Part shown: positions 1-11,612 of the stretch, in pieces
Layout: each line of letters starts with the position of its first letter
Position numbering within the stretch: position 1 is the first letter of the stretch
Source of the DNA: Oasisia sp. SBJ-2009
Taxonomy: Eukaryota > Annelida > Polychaeta > Sabellida > Siboglinidae
DNA length: 64,000 nt
NCBI GenBank assembly: GCA_964017155.1
Contig: OZ024856.1
Location: 8,755,811-8,819,810 of the forward strand
Direction: 5' to 3'
Notes under the pieces: model-generated
Told to the model about the DNA's origin: nothing
Database searches by the model: none
Seen by the model: only the letters and a program-made list of their open reading frames with translations
Made by a program: the position numbers and the translations under genes

Positions 1-270
1 ACAGTGTACCACTACTATTCGTGACATTTGTGGATTCGCATGGTTCCCAGGGCGAAGAGTCATGTACAAGTGGTCCTGCATCGATACGCGTACCTATTTT
101 TTCGGAAATTACGTTAAACTCCCTTAAATGCGTTCGCGCCAAATTAACGGTATTATCTCATCGGAAAACTACATCGTAGTACCACTATAATAAAATACTT
201 TTTTTGGATTTGTATAGTCCAGACAACGAGGAATAAAGTACACGGGGTTGAATTTCGATACTAATAGATA
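1..270 (+). repeat. Partial monomer at the left edge (rest of B plus C)
   Basis: The window opens inside subunit B of a B2-type monomer ('gtgacatttgtgg', 'cagggcgaagagtcatg', 'ggtcctgcatcgatacgcg') and runs through C1 to the next monomer start. It closely resembles the equivalent part of the monomers at 10582, 17797 and 20374. The array therefore extends beyond the left edge. Confidence 0.95.
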
Positions 271-785
271 GTGATTTTCGAAATTGCGATAAACACCCCA
301 AAGTGCGCTTGCGCCAATATAAGGGTATTTTCTCTTCTGAAAAATACAACGTACAAATACAATTCGTTAGTTTTATGGATCGTCATCGGTTCCCGGACTA
401 GAAATCAACTGCAACTTGTCGAGCTTCCAAAATGGTGCCTATAATTCGGAAATTACGCTAATCACCCTCAAAGTGCGCTTACGCCAATGCAAAGTTATTT
501 TCACATCTGAAACCTACAATGTACCACTACTCTTCATGACATGTGTGGATTCGCAAGATTCCCAGAACGAAGAGTCAAGTACAAGTGAGCGTGCTTCGAT
601 ACTCGTACCTATTTTTTCGGAAATTACGGTAAACTCGCTTAAATGCGTTCGCGCCAAATTTAAGGTATTATCTCATCGGAAAACTACATCGTAGTACGAC
701 TATAATAAGATACTTTTTTTGGATTTGTATAGTCCAGACAACGAGGAATAAAGTACACGGGGTTGAATTTCAATACTAATAGATA
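271..785 (+). repeat. Monomer 1: A1-B1-C1 with private variants, outside the 9-mer HOR
   Basis: This single monomer is not matched by the position 4640 bp to its right. It carries private changes such as 'cctataattcgg' for 'cctatatttcgg', 'ttcgcaagattccc' for 'ttcgcatgattccc' and 'agtgagcgtgc' for 'agtgggcgtgc'. It marks the left limit of the 9-monomer duplication, which begins at or shortly before 786. Confidence 0.85.
615..631 (+). other. CENP-B-box-like motif at the B/C boundary (weak)
   Basis: The start of subunit C reads 'tttcggaaattacggta'. Against the published CENP-B box core (TTCG, four bases, A, two bases, CGGG) it matches 7 of 9 core bases. The central A is T, and the last G is T. 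Copies with 'attactgtaa' or 'attacgttaa' match less well. It may be coincidence, because the motif is simply the conserved opening box of the subunits. Confidence 0.15.
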
Positions 786-3700
786 GTGATTTTCGAAATT
801 GCGATAAACACCCCAAAGTGCGCTTGCGCCAATATAAGAGTATTTTCTCTTCTGAAAAATACAACGTACAAATACATTTCGTTAGTTTTATGGATCGTCA
901 TCGGTTCCCGCACTAGAAATCAACTACAACTTGTCGAGCTTCCAAAATGGTGCCTATATTTCGGAAATTACGCTAATCACCCTCAAAGTGCGCTTACGCG
1001 AATGCAAAGTTATTTTCACATCTGAAACCTACAATGTACCACTACTCTTCGTGAGATGTGTGGATTCGCATGATTCCCAGAACGAAGAGTCAAGTACAAG
1101 TGGGCGTGCTTCGATACTCGTACCTATTTTTTCGGAAATTACTGTAAACTCGCTTAAATGCGTTCGCGCCAAAACAACGGTATTGTCTCATCGGAAAACT
1201 ACAACGTAGTACCACTATAATTAGGTACTTTTTTTTTTAATTTGCATAGGCCAGACAACGAGGAATAAAGTACAAGTGGTTGAATTTCGGTACTAATAGA
1301 TAGTGGCTTTGGAAATTGCGAGAAACACCCCAAAATGCGCTTACGCCAATATAAGGGTATTTTCTCTTCTAAAAAATACAACGTACCAATACAGTTCGTT
1401 AGTTTTATGGATCGTCATCGGTTCCTGGACTAGAAATCAATTACAACTTGTCGAGCTTCCAAAATGGTGCCTATATTTCCGAAATTACGCTAATCACCCT
1501 CAAAGTGCGCTTACGCCAATGCAAAGTTATTTTCACATCTGAAACCTACAATGTACCACTACTCTTCATGACATGTGTGGATTCGCATGATTCCCAGAAC
1601 GAAGAGTCAAGTACAAGTGGGCGTGCTTCGATACTCGTACCTATTTTTTCAGAAATTACGGTAAACTCGCTTAAATGCGTTCGCGCCAAATTAACGGTAT
1701 TATCTCATCGGAAAACTACATCGTAGTACGACTATAAGAAGATACTTTTTTTGGATTTGTATAGTCCAGACAACGAGGAGTAAAGTACACGGGGTTGAAT
1801 TTCGATACTAATAGATAGTGATTTTCGAAATTGCGATAAACACCCCAAAGTGCGCTTGCGCCAATATAAGGGTATTTTCTCTTCTGAAAAATACAACGTA
1901 CAAATACAATTCGTTAGTTTTATGGATCGTCATCGGTGCCCGGACTAGAAATCAACTGCAACTTGTCGAACTTCCAAAATGGTGCCCATATTTCGGAAAT
2001 TACGCTAATCACCCTCAAAGTGCGCTGACGCCAATGCAAAGTTATTTTCACATCTGAAAAATACAATGTACCACTACTCTTCATGACATGTGTGGATTCG
2101 CATGATTCCCAGAACGAAGAGTCAAGTACAAGTGGGCGTGCTCCGATACTCGTACCTATTTTTTCGGAAATTACGGTAAACTCGCTTAAATGCGTTCGCG
2201 CCAAAGTTAAGGTATTATCTCATCGGAAAACTACATCGTAGTACGACTATAATAAGATACTTTTTTTGGATTTGTATAGTCCAGACAACGAGGAATAAAG
2301 TACACGGGGTTGAATTTCGATACTAATAGATAGTGATTTTCGAAATTGCGATAAACACCCCAAAGTGCGCTTTCGCCAATATAAGGGTATTTTCTCTTCT
2401 GAAAAATACAACGTACAAATACAGTTCGTTAGTTTTATGGATCGTCATCGGTTCCCGGACTAGAAATCAACTACAACTTGTCGAGCTTCCAAAATGGTGC
2501 CTATATTTCGGAAATTACGCTAATCACCCTCAAAGTGCGCTTACGCCAATGCAAAGTTATTTTCACATCTGAAACCTACAATGTACCACTACTCTTCGTG
2601 ACATGTGTGGATTCGCATGATTCCCAGAACGAAGAGTCAAGTACAAGTGGGCGTGCTTCGATACTCGTACCTATTTTTTCGGAAATTACTGTAAACTCGC
2701 TTAAATGCGTTCGCGCCAAAACAACGGTATTGTCTCATCGGAAAACTACAACGTAGTACCACTATAATTAGATACTTTTTTTTTTGGATTTGCATAGGCC
2801 AGACAACGAGGAATAAAGTACAAGTGGTTGAATTTCGATACTAATAGATAGTGGCTTTGGAAATTGCGAGAAACACCCCAAAATGCGCTTACGCCAATAT
2901 AAGGGTATTTTCTCTTCTGAAAAATACAACGTACCAATACAATTCGTTAGTTTTAAGGATCGTCATCGGTTCCCGGACTAGAAATCAATTACAACTTGTC
3001 GAGCTTCCAAAATGGTGCCTATATTTCCGAAATTACGCTAATCACCCTCAAAGTTCGCTTACGCCAATGCAAAGTTATTTTCACATCTGAAACCTACAAT
3101 GTACCACTACTCTTCGTGACATGTGTGGATTCGCATGATTCCCAGAAAGAAGAGTCAAGTACAAGTGGGCGTGCTTCGATACTCGTAACTATTTTTTCGG
3201 AAATTACGATAAACTCGCTTAAATGCGTTCGCGCCAAATTTAAGGTATTATCTCATCGGAAAACTACATCGTAGTACGACTATAATAAGATACTTTTTTG
3301 GATTTGTATAGTCCAGACAACGAGGAATAAAGTACACGGGGTTGAATTTCAATACTAATAGATAGTGATTTTCGAAATTGCGATAAACACCCCAAAGTGC
3401 GCTTGCGCCAATATAAGAGTATTTTCTCTTCTGAAAGATACAACGTACCAATACAATTCGTTAGTTGTATGGATCGTCATCGGTTCCCGGACTAGAAATC
3501 AATTACAACTTGTCGAGCTTCCAAAATGGTGCCTATATTTCCGAAATTACGCTAATCACCCTCAAAGTTCGCTTACGCCAATGCAAAGTTATTTTCACAT
3601 CTGAAACCTACAATGTACCACTACTATTCGTGACATTTGTGGATTCGCATGGTTCCCAGGGCGAAGAGTCATGTACCAGTGGTCGTGCTTCGATACGGGT

Positions 3701-5425
3701 ACCTATTTTTTCGGAAATTACGTTAAACTCCCTTAAATGCGTTCGCGCCAAATTAACGGTATTATCTCATCGGAAAACTACATCGTAGTACGACTATAAG
3801 AAGATACTTTTTTTGGATTTGTATAGTCCAGACAACGAGGAATAAAGTACACGGGGTTGAATTTCGATACTAATGTATAGTGATTTTCGAAATTGCGATA
3901 AACACCCCAAAGTGCGCTTGCGCCAATATAAGGGTATTTTCTCTTCTGAAAAATACAACGTACAAATACAATTCGTTAGTTTTATGGATCGTCATCGGTT
4001 CCCGGACTAGAAATCAACTGCAACTTGTCGAGCTTCCAAAATGGTGCCTATATTTCGGAAATTACGCTAATCACCCTCAAAGTGCGCTTACACCAATGCA
4101 AAGTTATTTTCACATCTGAAACCTACAATGTACCACTACTCTTCATGACCTGTGTGGATTCGCATGATTCCCAGAACGAAGAGTCAAGTACAAGTGGGCG
4201 TGCTTCGATACTCGTACCTATTTTTTCGGAAATTACGGTAAACTCGCTTAAATGCGTTCGCGCCAAATTTAAGGTATTATCTCATCGGAAAACTACATCG
4301 TAGTACGACTATAATAAGATACTTTTTTTGGATTTGTATAGTCCAGACAACGAGGAATAAAGTACACGGGGTTGAATTTCGATACTAATAGATAGTGATT
4401 TTCGAAATTGCGATAAACACCCCAAAGTGCGCTTGCGCCAATATAAGGGTATTTTCTCTTCTGAAAAATACAACGTACAAATACAGTACGTTAGTTTTAT
4501 GGATCGTCATCGGTTCCCGGACTAGAAATCAACTACAACTTTTCGAGCTTCCAAAATGGTGCCTATATTTCGGAAATTACGCTAATCACCCTCAAAGTGC
4601 GCTTACGCGAATGCAAAGTTATTTTCACGTCTGAAACCTTCAATGTACCACTACTCTTCGTGACATGTGTGGATTCGCATGATTCCCAGAACGAAGAGTC
4701 AAGTACAAGTGGGCGTGCTTCGATACTCGTACCTATTTTTTCGGAAATTACTGTAAACTCGCTTAAATGCGTTCGCGCCAAAACAACGGTATTGTCTCAT
4801 CGGAAAACTACAACGTAGTACCACTATAATTAGATACTTTTTTTTTGGATTTGCATAGGCCAGACAACGAGGAATAAAGTACAAGTGGTTGAATTTCGAT
4901 ACTAATAGATAGTGGCTTTGGAAATTGCGAGAAACACCCCAAAATGCGCTTACGCCAATATAAGGGTATTTTCTCTTCTGAAAAATACAACGTACCAATA
5001 CAATTCGTTAGTTTTAAGGATCGTCATCGGTTCCCGGACTAGAAATCAATTACAACTTGTCGAGCTTCCAAAATGGTGCCTATATTTCCGAAATTACGCT
5101 AATCACCCTCAAAGTTCGCTTACGCCAATGCAAAGTTATTTTCACATCTGAAACCTACAATGTACCACTACTCTTCGTGACATGTGTGGATTCGCATGAT
5201 TCCCAGAAAGAAGAGTCAAGTACAAGTGGGCGTGCTTCGATACTCGTAACTATTTTTTCGGAAATTACGATAAACTCGCTTAAATGCGTTCGCGCCAAAT
5301 TTAAGGTATTATCTCATCGGAAAACTACATCGTAGTACGACTATAATAAGATACTTTTTTGGATTTGTATAGTCCAGACAACGAGGAATAAAGTACACGG
5401 GGTTGAATTTCAATACTAATAGATA
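786..5425 (+). repeat. 9-monomer HOR, copy 1 (4640 bp)
   Basis: Nine monomers start at 786, 1303, 1818, 2333, 2851, 3365, 3880, 4395 and 4912. By A and B subunit type they are A1B1, A2B1, A1B1, A1B1, A2B1, A1B2, A1B1, A1B1, A2B1. Every distinctive variant recurs 4640 bp downstream. Examples are 'gtgagatgtgtgg' in the first monomer, 'gctccgatac' in the third and 'cttaagg' runs in the C subunits. The only base difference I found between the copies is C at 2540 versus T at 7180. Confidence 0.93.
1229..1238 (+). repeat. Long (T10) allele of the C-subunit T run
   Basis: The homopolymer in subunit C ranges from 6 to 10 T across the array. It is the main reason monomers vary between 514 and 518 bp. 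T10 occurs here followed by AA, and at 2776-2785 followed by GG. Confidence 0.85.
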
Positions 5426-8400
5426 GTGATTTTCGAAATTGCGATAAACACCCCAAAGTGCGCTTGCGCCAATATAAGAGTATTTTCTCTTCTGAAAAAT
5501 ACAACGTACAAATACATTTCGTTAGTTTTATGGATCGTCATCGGTTCCCGCACTAGAAATCAACTACAACTTGTCGAGCTTCCAAAATGGTGCCTATATT
5601 TCGGAAATTACGCTAATCACCCTCAAAGTGCGCTTACGCGAATGCAAAGTTATTTTCACATCTGAAACCTACAATGTACCACTACTCTTCGTGAGATGTG
5701 TGGATTCGCATGATTCCCAGAACGAAGAGTCAAGTACAAGTGGGCGTGCTTCGATACTCGTACCTATTTTTTCGGAAATTACTGTAAACTCGCTTAAATG
5801 CGTTCGCGCCAAAACAACGGTATTGTCTCATCGGAAAACTACAACGTAGTACCACTATAATTAGGTACTTTTTTTTTTAATTTGCATAGGCCAGACAACG
5901 AGGAATAAAGTACAAGTGGTTGAATTTCGGTACTAATAGATAGTGGCTTTGGAAATTGCGAGAAACACCCCAAAATGCGCTTACGCCAATATAAGGGTAT
6001 TTTCTCTTCTAAAAAATACAACGTACCAATACAGTTCGTTAGTTTTATGGATCGTCATCGGTTCCTGGACTAGAAATCAATTACAACTTGTCGAGCTTCC
6101 AAAATGGTGCCTATATTTCCGAAATTACGCTAATCACCCTCAAAGTGCGCTTACGCCAATGCAAAGTTATTTTCACATCTGAAACCTACAATGTACCACT
6201 ACTCTTCATGACATGTGTGGATTCGCATGATTCCCAGAACGAAGAGTCAAGTACAAGTGGGCGTGCTTCGATACTCGTACCTATTTTTTCAGAAATTACG
6301 GTAAACTCGCTTAAATGCGTTCGCGCCAAATTAACGGTATTATCTCATCGGAAAACTACATCGTAGTACGACTATAAGAAGATACTTTTTTTGGATTTGT
6401 ATAGTCCAGACAACGAGGAGTAAAGTACACGGGGTTGAATTTCGATACTAATAGATAGTGATTTTCGAAATTGCGATAAACACCCCAAAGTGCGCTTGCG
6501 CCAATATAAGGGTATTTTCTCTTCTGAAAAATACAACGTACAAATACAATTCGTTAGTTTTATGGATCGTCATCGGTGCCCGGACTAGAAATCAACTGCA
6601 ACTTGTCGAACTTCCAAAATGGTGCCCATATTTCGGAAATTACGCTAATCACCCTCAAAGTGCGCTGACGCCAATGCAAAGTTATTTTCACATCTGAAAA
6701 ATACAATGTACCACTACTCTTCATGACATGTGTGGATTCGCATGATTCCCAGAACGAAGAGTCAAGTACAAGTGGGCGTGCTCCGATACTCGTACCTATT
6801 TTTTCGGAAATTACGGTAAACTCGCTTAAATGCGTTCGCGCCAAAGTTAAGGTATTATCTCATCGGAAAACTACATCGTAGTACGACTATAATAAGATAC
6901 TTTTTTTGGATTTGTATAGTCCAGACAACGAGGAATAAAGTACACGGGGTTGAATTTCGATACTAATAGATAGTGATTTTCGAAATTGCGATAAACACCC
7001 CAAAGTGCGCTTTCGCCAATATAAGGGTATTTTCTCTTCTGAAAAATACAACGTACAAATACAGTTCGTTAGTTTTATGGATCGTCATCGGTTCCCGGAC
7101 TAGAAATCAACTACAACTTGTCGAGCTTCCAAAATGGTGCCTATATTTCGGAAATTACGCTAATCACCCTCAAAGTGCGTTTACGCCAATGCAAAGTTAT
7201 TTTCACATCTGAAACCTACAATGTACCACTACTCTTCGTGACATGTGTGGATTCGCATGATTCCCAGAACGAAGAGTCAAGTACAAGTGGGCGTGCTTCG
7301 ATACTCGTACCTATTTTTTCGGAAATTACTGTAAACTCGCTTAAATGCGTTCGCGCCAAAACAACGGTATTGTCTCATCGGAAAACTACAACGTAGTACC
7401 ACTATAATTAGATACTTTTTTTTTTGGATTTGCATAGGCCAGACAACGAGGAATAAAGTACAAGTGGTTGAATTTCGATACTAATAGATAGTGGCTTTGG
7501 AAATTGCGAGAAACACCCCAAAATGCGCTTACGCCAATATAAGGGTATTTTCTCTTCTGAAAAATACAACGTACCAATACAATTCGTTAGTTTTAAGGAT
7601 CGTCATCGGTTCCCGGACTAGAAATCAATTACAACTTGTCGAGCTTCCAAAATGGTGCCTATATTTCCGAAATTACGCTAATCACCCTCAAAGTTCGCTT
7701 ACGCCAATGCAAAGTTATTTTCACATCTGAAACCTACAATGTACCACTACTCTTCGTGACATGTGTGGATTCGCATGATTCCCAGAAAGAAGAGTCAAGT
7801 ACAAGTGGGCGTGCTTCGATACTCGTAACTATTTTTTCGGAAATTACGATAAACTCGCTTAAATGCGTTCGCGCCAAATTTAAGGTATTATCTCATCGGA
7901 AAACTACATCGTAGTACGACTATAATAAGATACTTTTTTGGATTTGTATAGTCCAGACAACGAGGAATAAAGTACACGGGGTTGAATTTCAATACTAATA
8001 GATAGTGATTTTCGAAATTGCGATAAACACCCCAAAGTGCGCTTGCGCCAATATAAGAGTATTTTCTCTTCTGAAAGATACAACGTACCAATACAATTCG
8101 TTAGTTGTATGGATCGTCATCGGTTCCCGGACTAGAAATCAATTACAACTTGTCGAGCTTCCAAAATGGTGCCTATATTTCCGAAATTACGCTAATCACC
8201 CTCAAAGTTCGCTTACGCCAATGCAAAGTTATTTTCACATCTGAAACCTACAATGTACCACTACTATTCGTGACATTTGTGGATTCGCATGGTTCCCAGG
8301 GCGAAGAGTCATGTACCAGTGGTCGTGCTTCGATACGGGTACCTATTTTTTCGGAAATTACGTTAAACTCCCTTAAATGCGTTCGCGCCAAATTAACGGT

Positions 8401-10065
8401 ATTATCTCATCGGAAAACTACATCGTAGTACGACTATAAGAAGATACTTTTTTTGGATTTGTATAGTCCAGACAACGAGGAATAAAGTACACGGGGTTGA
8501 ATTTCGATACTAATGTATAGTGATTTTCGAAATTGCGATAAACACCCCAAAGTGCGCTTGCGCCAATATAAGGGTATTTTCTCTTCTGAAAAATACAACG
8601 TACAAATACAATTCGTTAGTTTTATGGATCGTCATCGGTTCCCGGACTAGAAATCAACTGCAACTTGTCGAGCTTCCAAAATGGTGCCTATATTTCGGAA
8701 ATTACGCTAATCACCCTCAAAGTGCGCTTACACCAATGCAAAGTTATTTTCACATCTGAAACCTACAATGTACCACTACTCTTCATGACCTGTGTGGATT
8801 CGCATGATTCCCAGAACGAAGAGTCAAGTACAAGTGGGCGTGCTTCGATACTCGTACCTATTTTTTCGGAAATTACGGTAAACTCGCTTAAATGCGTTCG
8901 CGCCAAATTTAAGGTATTATCTCATCGGAAAACTACATCGTAGTACGACTATAATAAGATACTTTTTTTGGATTTGTATAGTCCAGACAACGAGGAATAA
9001 AGTACACGGGGTTGAATTTCGATACTAATAGATAGTGATTTTCGAAATTGCGATAAACACCCCAAAGTGCGCTTGCGCCAATATAAGGGTATTTTCTCTT
9101 CTGAAAAATACAACGTACAAATACAGTACGTTAGTTTTATGGATCGTCATCGGTTCCCGGACTAGAAATCAACTACAACTTTTCGAGCTTCCAAAATGGT
9201 GCCTATATTTCGGAAATTACGCTAATCACCCTCAAAGTGCGCTTACGCGAATGCAAAGTTATTTTCACGTCTGAAACCTTCAATGTACCACTACTCTTCG
9301 TGACATGTGTGGATTCGCATGATTCCCAGAACGAAGAGTCAAGTACAAGTGGGCGTGCTTCGATACTCGTACCTATTTTTTCGGAAATTACTGTAAACTC
9401 GCTTAAATGCGTTCGCGCCAAAACAACGGTATTGTCTCATCGGAAAACTACAACGTAGTACCACTATAATTAGATACTTTTTTTTTGGATTTGCATAGGC
9501 CAGACAACGAGGAATAAAGTACAAGTGGTTGAATTTCGATACTAATAGATAGTGGCTTTGGAAATTGCGAGAAACACCCCAAAATGCGCTTACGCCAATA
9601 TAAGGGTATTTTCTCTTCTGAAAAATACAACGTACCAATACAATTCGTTAGTTTTAAGGATCGTCATCGGTTCCCGGACTAGAAATCAATTACAACTTGT
9701 CGAGCTTCCAAAATGGTGCCTATATTTCCGAAATTACGCTAATCACCCTCAAAGTTCGCTTACGCCAATGCAAAGTTATTTTCACATCTGAAACCTACAA
9801 TGTACCACTACTCTTCGTGACATGTGTGGATTCGCATGATTCCCAGAAAGAAGAGTCAAGTACAAGTGGGCGTGCTTCGATACTCGTAACTATTTTTTCG
9901 GAAATTACGATAAACTCGCTTAAATGCGTTCGCGCCAAATTTAAGGTATTATCTCATCGGAAAACTACATCGTAGTACGACTATAATAAGATACTTTTTT
10001 GGATTTGTATAGTCCAGACAACGAGGAATAAAGTACACGGGGTTGAATTTCAATACTAATAGATA
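5426..10065 (+). repeat. 9-monomer HOR, copy 2 (4640 bp)
   Basis: Monomers start at 5426, 5943, 6458, 6973, 7491, 8005, 8520, 9035 and 9552, in the same order as 786-5425. The copies look the same apart from the T at 7180. The next monomer (10066) still resembles the first member of the unit, but lacks its 'aaatacatttcg' and 'gtgagatg' variants, so the exact periodicity stops near 10066. Confidence 0.93.
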
Positions 10066-11612
10066 GTGATTTTCGAAATTGCGATAAACACCCCAAAGTG
10101 CGCTTGCGCCAATATAAGAGTATTTTCTCTTCTGAAAAATACAACGTACAAATACAGTTCGTTAGTTTTATGGATCGTCATCGGTTCCCGCACTAGAAAT
10201 CAACTACAACTTGTCGAGCTTCCAAAATGGTGCCTATATTTCGGAAATTACGCTAATCACCCTCAAAGTGCGCTTACGCGAATGCAAAGTTATTTTCACA
10301 TCTGAAACCTACAATGTACCACTACTCTTCGTGACATGTGTGGATTCGCATGATTCCCAGAACGAAGAGTCAAGTACAAGTGGGCGTGCTTCGATACTCG
10401 TACCTATTTTTTCGGAAATTACTGTAAACTCGCTTAAATGCGTTCTCGCCAAAACAACGGTATTGTCTCATCGGAAAACTACAACGTAGTACCACTATAA
10501 TTAGGTACTTTTTTTTGAATTTGCATAGGCCAGACAACGAGGAATAAAGTACAAGTGGTTGAATTTCGGTACTAATAGATAGTGGCTTTGGAAATTGCGA
10601 GAAACACCCCAAAATGCGCTTACGCCAATATAAGGGTATTTTCTCTTCTGAAAAATACAACGCACCAATACAGTTCGTTAGTTTTATGGATCGTCATCGG
10701 TTCCCGGAGTAGAAATCAATTACAACTTGTCGAGCTTCCAAAATGGTGCCTATATTTCGGAAATTACGCTAATCACCCTCAAAGATCGCTTACGCCAATG
10801 CAAAGTTATTTTCACAGCTGAAACCTACAGTGTACCACTACTATTCGTGACATTTGTGGATTCGCATGGTTCCCAGGGCGAAGAGTCATGTACAAGTGGT
10901 CCTGCATCGATACGCGTACCTATTTTTTCGGAAATTACGTTAAACTCCCTTAAATGCGTTCGCGCCAAATTAACGGTATTATCTCATCGGAAAACTACAT
11001 CGTAGTACCACTATAATAAAATACTTTTTTTGGATTTGTATAGTCCAGACAACGAGGAATAAAGTACACGGGGTTGAATTTCGATACTAATAGATGGTGA
11101 TTTTCGAAATTGCGATAAACACCCCAAAGTGCGCTTGCGCCAATATAAGTGTATTTTCTCTTCTGAAAAATACAACGTACAAATACAGTTCGTTAGTTTT
11201 ATGGATCGTCATCGGTTCCCGGGCTAGAAATCAACTACAACTTGTCGAGCTTCCAAAATGGTGCCTATATTTCGGAAATTACGCTAATCACCCTCAAAGT
11301 GCGCTTACGCGAATGCAAAGTTATTTTCACGTCTGAAACCTACAATGTACCACTACTCTTCGTGACATGTGTGGATTCGCATGATTCCCAGAACGAAGAG
11401 TCAAGTACAAGTGGGCGTGCTTCGATACTCGTACCTATTTTTTCGGAAATTACGGTAAACTCGCTTAAATGCGTTCGCGCCAAATTTAAGGTATTGTCTC
11501 ATCGGAAAACTACAACGTAGTACCACTATAATTAGATACTTTTTTTTGGATTTGCATAGGCCAGACAACGAGGAATAAAGTACAAGTGGTTGAATTTCGA
11601 TACTAATAGATA
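10066..11612 (+). repeat. Transitional monomers 20-22 between two HOR registers
   Basis: Three monomers (10066, 10582, 11097) belong to neither flanking HOR. The first is a close relative of 786/5426 and of the 'a' type at 19342. The second is A2 with B2 and carries 'caaagatcgc' and 'caacgcaccaat', seen only there. The third begins with the 'agatggtgattttcg' A1 variant and has B1. Confidence 0.8.

Noticed and set aside
370..400. 'catcggttcccggactag' resembles a tRNA T-arm / Pol III B box
   Set aside because: It matches only loosely (GGTTCCCGG versus GGTTCRANNCC), with no acceptor or anticodon arms. Satellite units derived from tRNA-like SINEs would show an A box too, and I see none.
416..694. 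Repeated plus-strand open frames of about 79 and 92 codons in almost every monomer, for example this one
   Set aside because: They overlap each other in different frames and recur only because the satellite recurs. The 92-codon frame is cut by a stop in the monomers at 11613 and 14705 ('cgctaatgc') and by 1 bp insertions at 38243, 43858 and 62414. The starting GTG is lost at 52798. Changes do not favour silent positions as far as I can see.
697..712. 'gactataataagatac' looks like a bacterial -10 box (TATAAT)
   Set aside because: It is part of subunit C in every C1 monomer, with no downstream gene. The context is a eukaryotic-type satellite.
4699..4998. Minus-strand open frames of about 60-108 codons across the C/A boundary
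   Set aside because: Their length changes with the T-run length in subunit C (reading GTT or AAA repeats differently from copy to copy) and their starts vary. This is a shadow of the repeat, not a conserved protein.
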